A DNA stretch of 64,000 nucleotides from Saccharomycodes ludwigii (GCF_020623625.1 NC_060205.1:737501-801500), one strand, 5' to 3'; shown: positions 20,641 to 30,420, counted from the first letter of the stretch. Numbers and translations: made by a program. The notes: generated from the letters alone by a model not told the origin.

Positions 20641-21537
20641 TTTGAAAACGGTTTTATAAAGAAAAAAATTAAATAAAAAATTCATGTGATAACATTCCTA
20701 ATCATATTTATTGGATGCTGTACGGCAGTTTCTGAACGAAAAGAACATTTTAAGATTTCTTTTCTCTTTTTTTTCTTCTTTTTCCTTCTTTTTCTCTCTT
20801 TTCATTTTTATTAAAAGATAAAAAAAAGTAAATATTACTATCTACAACTTATTCTCATTTCCTTTGCTAACTTAATTTGTAAAGTTTTCTTTTTCCTTTT
20901 TTTAACATTACTTATCTCAAATTATATTTTTGGTAATTTCTAGCTTGCTGTAAGTAATTTACTCGGAACAGCAACTAGCAAAGGTTATATAAACGAATCG
21001 ATATTATTACTTTCCTAATTGAGTTATTTATAAACCAAACACTTCTATAATAAATACTTATAGAAATCAAATTTCAACAATTAACACTTTTATACTCAGA
21101 ATAACAACAAGCAAGTTAACAGTAACAATAACATCAAAATAATAATAAAAATAAAAAAAAAATAAAAAAAAAATAAAAAAAAATAAAAAAAAAAAAAAAA
21201 AAAGAGATAATAGGATAGCCTTTCTCCTTTCCCCAGTCCCCTGTCATTTTTGTCCCCCCCCCCCCTTTTAATACTAGCATTTCATTTCCAGATAAAACAA
21301 CGTTGTATAGCCTAATATCATTATTGTTCAAGTATATATATATATATATATATATATATTTCCTTCCCTCTTCCGTCTATTCCCAATTTTAGGTTATATT
21401 TAAACTTTCTACCAGTAGACTGAACAATATCTAAGTGTTAGTCATTAAGAAAATAGAAATACTACTACTACTACTAATAATAATAATAACAAAACACCTA
21501 TTAACAAGATAATATCTTACCAGAATACAGAAAACAA
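20641..21537. promoter_or_regulatory. KSP1 upstream region
   Basis: This long gap contains pyrimidine-rich tracts, a TATA-like TTATATAAACG near 20985, (A)nT repeats (about 21152-21203), a C12 run (21254-21265), a (TA)n tract (about 21332-21359), and an ACT/AAT trinucleotide stretch before the ATG. No open frame looks like a gene. The unusual length may reflect a long 5' leader, as often found for signalling genes. Confidence 0.4.
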
Positions 21538-24500
21538 ATGTCTAAAGATGGAGTAACTGATTCCAGTTATGAATTGTATAAAGAAGGTGGAATTATTCAT
21601 AATAGATACCAAAAAATAGAAGATATTAGCGAGGGTTCTTACGGTTATGTTTCATTGGCAACAGATGTGAAATTAAAAAAGTTGGTTGCAATTAAATATA
21701 TTTTTAAAATAGATGACGATGATGATGAAGATGATCCTGACGACTGTGATGATAAAGATGCTGTTGCCAACAAGAATATCAACGACGATATGTATAATTC
21801 TTCAAATGAAAAGAAACACCAACTGTTACAAAGAAGATCAGCCATTTCTGAAAAAATTAGAAGTAAGTTATCAAACAATATCTGCTACGAAGCTTTGCAC
21901 GAGGTTGATATGCTAACAAAGATTGGAAAACACAAAAATATTATTGAATTGTTAGATTTCTTTGATTCTTATATTATTATGGAGTATTGCAATGGTGGTG
22001 ACTTGTATGAAAACATTAAGGCTGATTTAGTTCCACGCAGTACTAAGATGGTTACACATATCGCGCTCCAATTAATGGATGCTATAGAGTTTGTACACAG
22101 TAAGGGGATTTATCACCGTGATGTTAAACCGGAAAATCTTTTGATTGCAGATACCAGGAGCTGGTCTATTAAGTTAACTGATTGGGGATTAGCTACAACT
22201 GATAAGACTTCGATGGATAGAGATGTTGGTTCAGAAAGGTATATGGCTCCTGAGCTGTTTGAAAGTAATTTAGATGGAAGTGAGAAGGGTTTGCCTTATG
22301 ATTGTGCAAAGGTTGATATATGGTCTATTGGAATTGTCATGCTAAATGTTGTTTTCCACAAAAATCCATTTAGTGTGGCTAACCAAACCGATAAAGCTTT
22401 TTGTTATTTTGCTGCTAATAGGGAAGCTCTCTTTGATATTTTCTCGTTAATGACTCCTGATTTTTTCCAAGTTTTATTATTTGCCCTAGCCATTGATCCT
22501 ACACATAGAGATTTAAAGAGGATGAAGGAGGAATTGAAGAAGAATTTGAAAGCATATACTTTTGATGATGACATTTATAACGCTGAAGACTATGAATTAT
22601 ATAAAGATGTTAAAGTGGAGGGTATGGAACAACTTTCCAAGAAACAACAGAATAAGGAAGAGAAATCAGAAGAGCGTGAGGAAAAGAAAGAGTCACAGGC
22701 TAAATTACCTCCAATTACTGTCGACAAGATTACTCCGGTTCCTTCAAACAAAGTTACGCCCAGTAATAAAATTACTGAAGAGGTTCCCAAATATAGATTT
22801 AGGAAAAGAAGCCAGGTGGGTTCTTCTAAACCAGTTGTTATTGAGCCTTACAATTCATACACTAATAATAACAGTACTTCATATCACAGTCCTCATTATA
22901 ACAATGGTTATAGTACCAATCATTACAATCCTCTGAAAATTGACAAGAATAATAGGAAACCGTTGGCTATTCCAACACCTAATAGCCACATTAACAATTA
23001 CTTTGACAATTATAATAAATCGAGTAATAACAAGAATTCGTTTAAAACCAAGGATTTTTTTACACCTCCAAGCGTTAAAAACAAGTATATCGAGGGTTAT
23101 TTTGATCATCATAATAAGTGGAAATTGAGTACCAATGCGGGTAATAACAGCTCTGGTAAGGGCTATAACAAGCATAGCAGTGGAAAACAAAGTTCAAATA
23201 GTTTTAGTAACAACAGCCACAGCGGTGCCTATATGCCTAACATTATCCGAGTTCTGAGCGATAGCCCTGACGAGCCACCAATGAATACAACAACTTTCCA
23301 CGAATATCATCATTTACAACAACAGCAACAACAACAACAACAACAACAACAAAAGAAGAGCACGCATATTAGCAAACACTCACCATCACCACCACATAGC
23401 CATCTGAACTCTACTTTGAATAATACAATTGCAGGTAATAACGACCACAGCTCCCATGAGGATGATATATTGTTTACTTTGGAGGAGGACGATTATGTAA
23501 ACCAAACCAGTGATATGGATGATGATTTTACTCAATTTGACTTAGAAGATACCACTATCAATATGATCAACAATAATATTTCTAACAACAGCAATGATAG
23601 TGTTCCAGAGCTATTAAAGTCACCTGTTCAGGAACATGCTAACTTGGTGAATAATGCACTTAACCCGTTTGGGCAAGCCGGCCTAAATTATCCTGCTAAA
23701 GGTGTTAGTAAGAATGTCAATGATAACAGTAACACTACATACAATAACAGTCACTACAGCAGCGGTAGCAATATAAATATTCGGAGATCAAGTGACGATC
23801 ATATTACTAATGCAAAACCTAATTCTGCTGATTCGAATAGCACTAGTAATTTATACATTCCACCACACCACAGAACATCAAGAAACTCATTTATTGGTAA
23901 TAATGGGGATACCCGTGCGACACTACTTTCTTCAAACACCAACTCCGCACCGATTCCTTCTACATCACCATCTTCGACTAATACGAGTGCTAGCAGTGCC
24001 AATAATAGAAGGGTTTCATCTAGTAAACAACAGCAGCAACCTTATCATCACCAGCACAGTAAAACTAGTGATTTGGATAATAGTAAGTACACATTTAAAA
24101 ATAACACTGGTTATGGTACTAATCATTATGGTGGGTTCAAGGCTCCATTTTATAATTTTAAAACGCTAGCTTCTTTGTCCACTACAGCAATTGAGAAAGG
24201 CGATGTTTTTCCTAATCAAAACCGTCGTAGTGGACATTATGATACTGATGAACATGCACTCACGTTTTCTGACGAAGATAATGATAGCAGCGATATTAAC
24301 AAACAACAACAACAACAAATCTCCTATCATCCTAGGCATAATGCCAGTAGTTTTAGTGATGCTAGAACTCGTCCTTATAGAAAAAGTTTTGGAACTATCG
24401 GCACAAACGGTAACAATGGAACTAACGGTTTACAACAGTCTGAGTCTGCTGTTACTAATCATAGAAATGTCGATGCTAGCAATAATAATGATATTAATAG

Positions 24501-24615
24501 CGGATTCGGAGGCGATATGGAAAATGGAAGAAGGAGTTCAATTCAAAGTGATCTGGTTGGCTCCTTGGAACAATATAAAAACAATTGGGTTATGTTACAG
24601 CAACATCAGGATTGA
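21538..24615 (+). CDS. KSP1: Ksp1, serine/threonine protein kinase
   Basis: Ksp1 is a kinase of the Ran1/Sks1-like group that in S. cerevisiae acts in TORC1/PKA-linked control of filamentous growth and autophagy. The 1,025-residue length matches S. cerevisiae Ksp1 (1,029). The kinase domain covers about 23-340: glycine loop ISEGSYGYV, Lys in AIKYIFK near 51, HRDVKPEN near 194, DWG near 215 in place of the usual DFG, and GSERYMAPELFES near 231-243. An acidic insertion (DDDDDEDDPDDCDD) lies after the catalytic Lys. The C-terminal two thirds are Asn/Ser-rich with poly-Gln runs (near 593-605 and 920), as in S. cerevisiae. LTDWGLATTDK and YDCAKVD are, from memory, shared with S. cerevisiae Ksp1. 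KSP1 belongs to the IRE1-SAE3-LAM4-LRP1 neighbourhood, consistent with this window. Confidence 0.95.
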   Translation: MSKDGVTDSSYELYKEGGIIHNRYQKIEDISEGSYGYVSLATDVKLKKLVAIKYIFKIDDDDDEDDPDDCDDKDAVANKNINDDMYNSSNEKKHQLLQRRSAISEKIRSKLSNNICYEALHEVDMLTKIGKHKNIIELLDFFDSYIIMEYCNGGDLYENIKADLVPRSTKMVTHIALQLMDAIEFVHSKGIYHRDVKPENLLIADTRSWSIKLTDWGLATTDKTSMDRDVGSERYMAPELFESNLDGSEKGLPYDCAKVDIWSIGIVMLNVVFHKNPFSVANQTDKAFCYFAANREALFDIFSLMTPDFFQVLLFALAIDPTHRDLKRMKEELKKNLKAYTFDDDIYNAEDYELYKDVKVEGMEQLSKKQQNKEEKSEEREEKKESQAKLPPITVDKITPVPSNKVTPSNKITEEVPKYRFRKRSQVGSSKPVVIEPYNSYTNNNSTSYHSPHYNNGYSTNHYNPLKIDKNNRKPLAIPTPNSHINNYFDNYNKSSNNKNSFKTKDFFTPPSVKNKYIEGYFDHHNKWKLSTNAGNNSSGKGYNKHSSGKQSSNSFSNNSHSGAYMPNIIRVLSDSPDEPPMNTTTFHEYHHLQQQQQQQQQQQQKKSTHISKHSPSPPHSHLNSTLNNTIAGNNDHSSHEDDILFTLEEDDYVNQTSDMDDDFTQFDLEDTTINMINNNISNNSNDSVPELLKSPVQEHANLVNNALNPFGQAGLNYPAKGVSKNVNDNSNTTYNNSHYSSGSNINIRRSSDDHITNAKPNSADSNSTSNLYIPPHHRTSRNSFIGNNGDTRATLLSSNTNSAPIPSTSPSSTNTSASSANNRRVSSSKQQQQPYHHQHSKTSDLDNSKYTFKNNTGYGTNHYGGFKAPFYNFKTLASLSTTAIEKGDVFPNQNRRSGHYDTDEHALTFSDEDNDSSDINKQQQQQISYHPRHNASSFSDARTRPYRKSFGTIGTNGNNGTNGLQQSESAVTNHRNVDASNNNDINSGFGGDMENGRRSSIQSDLVGSLEQYKNNWVMLQQHQD

Positions 24616-25107
24616 CTAAAAATATACTATTATATAAAATGCACTAGATACATATTTTATCATGTATGACATATGTAAGTCCACCTTTCTTCCTTTTGTT
24701 ATTATTGTTATTATTATTATTATTATCATCATTAGTCTTTCTTTTTATATTTAATTTTCATTTTCATTTTCATTTTCATTTTCATTTTCATTTTCATTTT
24801 CATTTTCATCTTCATTTTTTTTTTTTCAGGGAATAAATTCTTATATAATTTAAATAGAATAAAGATATTTTTACTCTACTTCTATAACACACATCAAGAA
24901 ACCAAAAAATGACCTTATTATTTAAATCAGTTACAATGATTAAAGCTTTTAAATTTTTTTCAAGAAAACCATTTAAAATAATAAAAATATAAACAAAAGT
25001 AAACAACAAATAACAACATCAACAATAATAATGGAGGAGTGGAGAGAGACAAGAAAAAAGGAAGATGAATATACATAAGAATACAAAAATTAATATTTCT
25101 AAATGCT
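24616..25107. other. Convergent 3' region of KSP1 and GPI8
   Basis: Both flanking genes end here, so the gap must hold two terminators. It contains TATA-rich sequence just after the KSP1 stop, (TTA)n, ten ATTTTC units, and A-rich sequence before the GPI8 stop. No gene is seen. Confidence 0.45.
24754..24813. repeat. Hexanucleotide array (ATTTTC)10
   Basis: Nine perfect ATTTTC units and one variant (ATCTTC) lie in the KSP1/GPI8 convergent gap. It is a simple microsatellite and a useful length-polymorphism marker. Confidence 0.9.
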
Positions 25108-26352
25108 TTAATTTTTAGGTTCTGTAACAATAACAAACTTATATAAAATAAAACATAGTGTCGTGAATATGACACCATTTGTGGTGCTAGCCAATGTTTT
25201 CCACCAAGTAATTGGTCCTTCCCCCTTAGAATTGGCAGCATCATGTCCACTTTTAATTGTGTTGTGTAAATATTTATTAATGTCATTTTCTTTTAGCACT
25301 AAAGTGTTAGTTTTGTTCTCTTCCAAAACATCGCTACTATTTCCACTAGCTTCTATAGCTAAATCTAAAACTGTCTTTTCGATATAATAATCTTCCTCGT
25401 CATTTATACCATGCTTAATATTATTACCATCACTATCTGATAAATCAGGTATTATTTCTTGAACATTGCCAAAAAAATCAGTAATTAGTACATCAGACAC
25501 ATTTCTTTTAAACAAATCCGTTCTAACCCCAGTATGGGAGTGCACTTTATCAAAAGTTAAATAATCAAACAAATCTTTCATTGTTAAGTTTGAAGTTTTA
25601 TCTTTAATGTTTTCTAGGAACTCTAGAGAATAGTATGTGAATCTGTCAATGACGGCAACTCCCAATTCTACATCTGAATGATGTGAGTAAGAACTTTCTT
25701 CAAATTCACTAGACCCACAAGCTAAGATATTTGGGGAATAAAACTTGGAGTACATGGTATTTGCTTGGCAAGTGTCAATCATAAAGAAAATCTCATTATA
25801 TCTTTTTTTCTCATACATTTGATGGAAGGCGTTAGCAATGTCCAAGGAGGCAATTTCTTCTGCATCTTGAAATTTTAAAAAATCAGCTCCACCATGCCCG
25901 GTCATATATATAAATATATTGGAGTTTTCGTTCGTTAACAATCTTTTACTTTTAGGATGATCTTCGTCCCACCTGTCGGTCAATAATCTTATGAAATTTT
26001 CGACTGTGACTTCATAGCCTCTATAATCAACTTCTACACTTTCACCGTACAAATCTAACATATGGTCCTTGTTGTTGAAAACTGCACCTGGAAATAAGTT
26101 TCTTGAATTACAGCTAACATCGTCACTTAACATTAAAATGATTTGTGAATCTGGTATACCTAATCGTTTAACTGTTCTATACATGGATAATACATTGGCC
26201 ATATGTCGATAATTAAACCAGAATCTAGATGTTGACACTAAAACTGCCCAGTTATTTGTGTGTTTATGAGCTGTTGCTAAGGGTTGTGGATATGCATTGA
26301 TTAGCACCGAAAAACAGATTAATATAGTTGTTAACAAAGTGAGTAGATTCAT
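25108..26352 (-). CDS. GPI8: Gpi8, catalytic subunit of the GPI transamidase
   Basis: Gpi8 is the C13-family cysteine protease that cleaves the C-terminal signal of proteins in the ER and joins them to a GPI anchor. The 414-residue protein starts with a signal peptide (MNLLTLLTTILICFSVLINA), then a caspase/legumain-like domain with NNWAVLVSTSRFWFNYRH, catalytic His in MTGHGGADF near 149-157, and catalytic Cys in MIDTCQANTMYSKF near 187-200. It ends with one membrane segment near 388-405 (GVIFTTLCFILYKFVIV). Length and catalytic spacing match S. cerevisiae Gpi8 (411 residues). GPI16, another subunit of the same complex, is 17 kb away. GPI8 lies beside UBX5 as in S. cerevisiae. Confidence 0.97.
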   Translation of the reverse strand: MNLLTLLTTILICFSVLINAYPQPLATAHKHTNNWAVLVSTSRFWFNYRHMANVLSMYRTVKRLGIPDSQIILMLSDDVSCNSRNLFPGAVFNNKDHMLDLYGESVEVDYRGYEVTVENFIRLLTDRWDEDHPKSKRLLTNENSNIFIYMTGHGGADFLKFQDAEEIASLDIANAFHQMYEKKRYNEIFFMIDTCQANTMYSKFYSPNILACGSSEFEESSYSHHSDVELGVAVIDRFTYYSLEFLENIKDKTSNLTMKDLFDYLTFDKVHSHTGVRTDLFKRNVSDVLITDFFGNVQEIIPDLSDSDGNNIKHGINDEEDYYIEKTVLDLAIEASGNSSDVLEENKTNTLVLKENDINKYLHNTIKSGHDAANSKGEGPITWWKTLASTTNGVIFTTLCFILYKFVIVTEPKN

Positions 26353-27198
26353 TCTTATTTGTGAATAATTTCTTTTTTCTTGAAATGTGCTTTTGTTTAT
26401 TTCTTATTGTAATTTTTGGCAATGCTAGAGTGGGAAGAGTTGAATATAAGAGAAGATTAATAATAATAATAGTTCTCGAACTTTTTTTATTTTTATTTTT
26501 ATTTTTATTTTTATTTTTATTTTTTGGTGTTGGATTGTTTGGTTTCTGAGGGACTCGAAAAGTTTGCGAGCGCAGAGAAAGAAAGAAAAAGCGGATGTTG
26601 TGAATATGTAAAAATTTACCGTTTGTAAACAAAAACAACAATGATAAATTTGTGACAAAATTTTAAGTACAACTTAATTATAATAAATTCGTGAGAAAGG
26701 GCTAAATCAATTAATAAACCATATTCTTTCCTTTCTTCTTTGTTAAAAATAGATTATATTATCCCTCGAAATGTTTTTTTTTGTTTCTTTTCTTTGGTAA
26801 CTCAAATATATCCTTTTCCTGGGGGTTGTCTTTTATTCTTACCAGTTTAGCTACACTTATAGAAATAAAAGGGCAACCCCAAACATATAAAGAATTAGTA
26901 GTGAAATTTGTACTTTTATTTTTAGCAGTATTTAGGCCAAATTCAACAATTAACAATGCTAATTGAAAAAACTTCAATTCTTTTCAAATCAAATATAATA
27001 TTACAAGCTTAGAATTAATTGTATTAACAGTGAATATATGTTATAAATACGACTATGTAATTATTATTAAGGGCGAGTAATGTCAACTGTTTATGGTTTA
27101 TAATGTTCTTGGAATAAATAACATAGCGTCTTTATTTTGAGTGGCCATTTTTTAAACCAAATATATATATATATATATATATAGATTCAATTAAAATA
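26353..27198. promoter_or_regulatory. GPI8 upstream region and UBX5 3' region
   Basis: An 846-bp gap, long for this window. It holds a (TTTTTA)n tract (26482-26525) close to GPI8, a GC-richer stretch (26541-26600), and AT-rich sequence down to the UBX5 stop. On the + strand the stretch 26718-26966 is open and encodes hydrophobic residues, but it has no ATG in a good position and no clear splice signals, so I do not call a gene. Confidence 0.45.
27161..27182. repeat. (AT)11 microsatellite after UBX5
   Basis: The tract begins about 17 bp past the UBX5 stop codon, where a UAUAUA polyadenylation efficiency element would be expected. Confidence 0.65.
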
Positions 27199-28851
27199 TC
27201 ATTCTTTTTCAAGTAATAAACTACTATTTTTTAATCCAGCTTCCCCAATAGTCTTATCTAACATGTCTAACAAATTTGTTTTATTTTGTGGTGTAGTTAA
27301 GGAAAATCTAACTCCATTAAGATCTTCTCCCAAATCAGCTTTAACGTATTCATAAATAGCACGTACTTTATCTTCAATATTAAATCTACGTACTATTCTA
27401 CGACCAGTGCTTGTCCTTATTTGCAACCTTGTAGTTACGCCAGGTGTATTTTGTGGTTCTGGACGTTTAACAGCTTCAATTAAATCAAATACACTTAATT
27501 CTTGCTTTTCTTCTTCTTTTTCTTCTTCTTCTATTGTCCCCCCCCCTTTTTTAATAGAATCATCGGTACCACTAAAAGCAGTATTTGTGTCAATATTTTT
27601 ATCATCATCAGAGGTAGTGCCAGAAACGACAGCCAAGCTTTTTTGTTCTATTGGTTCTGATTGAGCAGTACCAGGAATAGGGTTCAAACTCAAAAATTCA
27701 TCGAGCTCGTTGATAAAACTTTCTGTAGCAGGAACTTGTGTATTCCATTGTTTTAACCTTTCACCAGTTATAGAATCTAGTATAGCTATATGAGGTAAAG
27801 AGTCTTTCCCGTTTAATAAGCCATAAAACTGACAATAGTTTTGTCCTATTATGGTGTCGTAGTGATATTGCAAAAAAATAAAGTTGTTACTAATCAACCT
27901 TTTCACTCTTCCATCTTTCCATAAATCTCTATTTAATACTTGACATTGAAAAACATCAACTGCTTGGATATTGATCATGATCCATTTATTGGATCTTCTG
28001 CCTTCTAGTTTAGCCTCGTCTAAAGTTATATTCTGTATTAAATCAAAAGGCGGTCTGAATAACATTGCCAATTTTTCTTGATGCGTTCTGTGGCGATTAT
28101 TTGTACGTATTGGATAAGGTCTATCATAATCATCATTGTCATATTCTTCTTCCTCCACCTCATGAACACGGTCAAATTCGTCTTCACCATATTCAGTGTC
28201 ATTATTATTGTTATTGTAACGAGTATGATTAGATCTTGAACGATAGTTTTCAGAAATAAATTCTATGTCTTCATCGTTATTATATTCATCCATGTGATCA
28301 TTATCATCATCATCATCATCATCATAGTTATTGTAGTCATATTCATCAATAGGGTCATCATCAGCATCGTCATCATAATCATTATCATCATCATCATCGT
28401 CATCATCGTCATCAAGAATCTCTATTCGATTTTGGTTAAATACACTCCTTGGATGATTAGTGGAAATAGAAGTTAATGGATTAAATCTGCCTCCAATTCC
28501 TCCAAATGAAACGTTTGGGAAAACAATTGTTTCTGAAGTATCTATTAAAGTTTCATGTCTCACTTGAATTGGTTCTCTGACGCTGTTGTTGTCTTGTTGT
28601 TGTTCGATTCGTTGGTTTTCTTCATTTTGTAACCTTTCAGCAAGTGCCAGATCATCATTGTTATTTGTTGGTGTGTGGTTGTCGCCACTATTATTATTAT
28701 TAGTGTGGGTAATAGTTGATCCATGCTCAAAATATAGAGATACTGCCGTATCTAAATTTCCACCAGACATATCAATGAAGTGTTTTGCTATATCTGTTGA
28801 GTCGACATTTGTAATGGCCAGAAAAGTGGCAATATCGTCTTCTGATACCAT
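27199..28851 (-). CDS. UBX5: Ubx5, UBA/UAS/UBX-domain Cdc48 cofactor
   Basis: Ubx5 is a ubiquitin-binding adaptor of the AAA ATPase Cdc48/p97. The 550-residue product has an N-terminal UBA-like domain (1-45: DIATFLAITNVDSTDIAKHF), an acidic Asp/Asn-rich linker around 130-230, a UAS thioredoxin-like domain near 263-383 (RPPFDLIQNITLDEA...WIMINIQAVDVFQC) and a C-terminal UBX domain from about 460 (TTRLQIRTSTGRRIVRRF...). Domain order matches S. cerevisiae Ubx5 (500 residues) and human UBXN7. A run of C in the template encodes GGG near 27538-27546. GPI8 follows directly on the same strand, as in S. cerevisiae. Confidence 0.95.
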   Translation of the reverse strand: MVSEDDIATFLAITNVDSTDIAKHFIDMSGGNLDTAVSLYFEHGSTITHTNNNNSGDNHTPTNNNDDLALAERLQNEENQRIEQQQDNNSVREPIQVRHETLIDTSETIVFPNVSFGGIGGRFNPLTSISTNHPRSVFNQNRIEILDDDDDDDDDDNDYDDDADDDPIDEYDYNNYDDDDDDDNDHMDEYNNDEDIEFISENYRSRSNHTRYNNNNNDTEYGEDEFDRVHEVEEEEYDNDDYDRPYPIRTNNRHRTHQEKLAMLFRPPFDLIQNITLDEAKLEGRRSNKWIMINIQAVDVFQCQVLNRDLWKDGRVKRLISNNFIFLQYHYDTIIGQNYCQFYGLLNGKDSLPHIAILDSITGERLKQWNTQVPATESFINELDEFLSLNPIPGTAQSEPIEQKSLAVVSGTTSDDDKNIDTNTAFSGTDDSIKKGGGTIEEEEKEEEKQELSVFDLIEAVKRPEPQNTPGVTTRLQIRTSTGRRIVRRFNIEDKVRAIYEYVKADLGEDLNGVRFSLTTPQNKTNLLDMLDKTIGEAGLKNSSLLLEKE

Positions 28852-29483
28852 TGTTTGTGATTTTGGGTCTTTAAAAAGATGTAAGTTTCTTATTGTTGCG
28901 ATGGAATATTATACAGTTTTTTTAAAAAAAAAAAAAAGAACTTGTTGATCCTAAACTTGGGATATATATCAATTTTGAGTTGAGTTACAAAAAAGTATTA
29001 GTATTGTTGTAACAAGAAGAAAGAATAAATGGTATTATTTATGAGGGGCGAGTAAGGAAAAGTAAAGTAAAATAAAGTTAAAAAAAAAAAAAACATTTAA
29101 TTGGAATCAAAGAAAGGTGACCCAGTTATGTATCGTATAGAATGATAATCAATAGTAGGAAATTTGATTTTTTTTGTGACTAAAAAAAGAAAAAATGTTT
29201 TTAAAATGATAGGGCTTGCTTAGGGCTTGCTTAGGGCTTGCTTAGGGCTTTCCTAGGACAGAGTTAGGGCAGAGTTAGGGCAGAGTTAGGGCTTATATAA
29301 TATAATGATACTCATCTCACCACTAATTAAAAACTTTTGCTAACATTTAAATCTATTAGCTAAATACTTTCAATCAATGTTATTTATCATAATTTAATAT
29401 GTTAAATGTTTATTTAATATACACAAAAAAGTTACCTTAAATTAAGTAATCAATTTTTATAAACATTCTATAAAATTTCCATC
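28852..29483. promoter_or_regulatory. UBX5 upstream region and LRP1 3' region
   Basis: This 632-bp gap contains poly(A) tracts near 28920 and 29080, GGGGCGAGTAAGG near 29045, and the TAGGG-based 11-bp array (29211-29298, listed separately) followed by a TATATAATATAATG stretch. Since LRP1 ends toward it, UBX5 is the only flanking gene with a promoter here, unless an unseen RNA gene is present. Confidence 0.5.
29211..29298. repeat. Eight 11-bp tandem units with TAGGG core (Tbf1-like site array)
   Basis: Units start every 11 bp from 29211 to 29288. Units 1-3 are TAGGGCTTGCT, unit 4 TAGGGCTTTCC, unit 5 TAGGACAGAGT, units 6-7 TAGGGCAGAGT and unit 8 TAGGGCTTATA. Most unit junctions give TTAGGG, and several give TTAGGGCT, the reverse complement of the Tbf1 consensus ARCCCTAA. 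The array lies about 360-447 bp upstream of UBX5 and about 190 bp downstream of the LRP1 stop. Confidence 0.9.
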
Positions 29484-30050
29484 TTATTTCCCCTTCTTCA
29501 CCGTGTTCCTTTTTTTATCAACTTTCCCAGGTTTTTTGCTATTAGTTGAAGAAGATAAGCTTTTGGTATTTCTTGGTGACACTGTCTTTTTATGTAATTT
29601 CTCTAAAATATTATCTTTTAAGCTACTACCTTCCTCATTTGTTTGATTAAATCTTGTATGTTTCCCCTTTGTAAAATTTTGCTCACTTATACTAGAATGG
29701 TTAAAGGATTTCTTCTTTTCATCATTCTGTTTGGGAATATTAGCAAGATCCTTCAATTTATTTGCTTCATCCATGTACGATCTAACCCTTGATATTTCCT
29801 TCAGAATAGGTGATAAATCTTTGGTATTATTCAATTTCATATAAACAAAGAGTAGAGAGCTTAAAACATAGGCATATTTATTACAAATTTCTAATCTATT
29901 CAACGTTGCATTGTTGGAAGTGGTTACTTGCATCAATTTATCATCCAATGATTTGTTAATCAACTCAGTTTGTAATGAGTTGAGTAATGAGTCTAATTGT
30001 TTATTCAAATATGAAACATATTTGTTGAATTTGATTGTTTCTTCAGCCAT
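29484..30050 (-). CDS. LRP1: Lrp1/Rrp47, nuclear exosome cofactor (C1D/Sas10 family)
   Basis: Lrp1 (Rrp47, C1D in humans) binds and stabilises Rrp6 in the nuclear exosome for processing of rRNA, snRNA and snoRNA 3' ends. The 188-residue product has the Sas10/C1D domain in residues 8-100, with the typical block NKYAYVLSSLLFVYMKLNNTKDLSPILKEI followed by a helix around RVRSYMDEANK, both close to S. cerevisiae Lrp1 as I recall it. The C-terminal tail is Lys/Ser-rich (KKPGKVDKKRNTVKKGK), as expected for RNA contact. LRP1 lies between LAM4 and KSP1 in S. cerevisiae. Here it is divergent from PEX3, sharing a 370-bp promoter. Confidence 0.93.
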   Translation of the reverse strand: MAEETIKFNKYVSYLNKQLDSLLNSLQTELINKSLDDKLMQVTTSNNATLNRLEICNKYAYVLSSLLFVYMKLNNTKDLSPILKEISRVRSYMDEANKLKDLANIPKQNDEKKKSFNHSSISEQNFTKGKHTRFNQTNEEGSSLKDNILEKLHKKTVSPRNTKSLSSSTNSKKPGKVDKKRNTVKKGK

Positions 30051-30187
30051 ATAGAAATTGTTGATATGTTATTGCTTTATTCTGTCTTTTTAATGGATTA
30101 GTGTAATATATTTTCGACTCTTTTCTTTTTTCTTTTTTATTACATACAAAAAAATAGAAAATAGAAAAAAGTAAAAAAGCATATGAG

Positions 30188-30194
30188 TTACCCG
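30188..30194. promoter_or_regulatory. Reb1-type site TTACCCG
   Basis: An exact match to the general regulatory factor Reb1 core, about 140 bp upstream of LRP1 and 230 bp upstream of PEX3. Such sites commonly open chromatin in yeast divergent promoters. Confidence 0.5.
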
Positions 30195-30252
30195 ACTATT
30201 AATTACTATTTTAGATTGTGAAATAAGCGCAACGGCAAATTGTCTTAAGAAA

Positions 30253-30258
30253 CACGTG
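30253..30258. promoter_or_regulatory. E-box CACGTG (Cbf1/Pho4-type)
   Basis: A palindromic CACGTG within ACACGTGC, midway in the divergent promoter, about 160 bp from the PEX3 ATG. Cbf1 or another bHLH factor could bind it. Confidence 0.45.
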
Positions 30259-30420
30259 CACAAGCACAACATTTTTTATCTTTTTTTTTTTTTTTTTTTT
30301 AATATTCAAACATTTGCTATCATTTCTATCCTTTTGCTAATTATAAACAGTAACATTCTCTTTATTTCCATTTAGTAAAAGAATTAATAAACAAATAAAT
30401 AAATAAAGGGACTGAAAAAG

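Larger units (their letters stand above)
30051..30420. promoter_or_regulatory. Divergent promoter of LRP1 and PEX3
   Basis: A 370-bp intergenic region transcribed outward both ways. It contains an exact Reb1 motif (30188-30194), an E-box CACGTG (30253-30258), and a poly(T) tract (about 30280-30300) before PEX3. Confidence 0.6.

Noticed and set aside
26718-26966. Hydrophobic open stretch on the + strand upstream of GPI8, faintly like a small ER membrane protein
   Set aside because: The best start is TTG, not ATG, and I found no 5' exon, 5' splice site or TACTAAC branchpoint. The resemblance is too weak to report as a gene.
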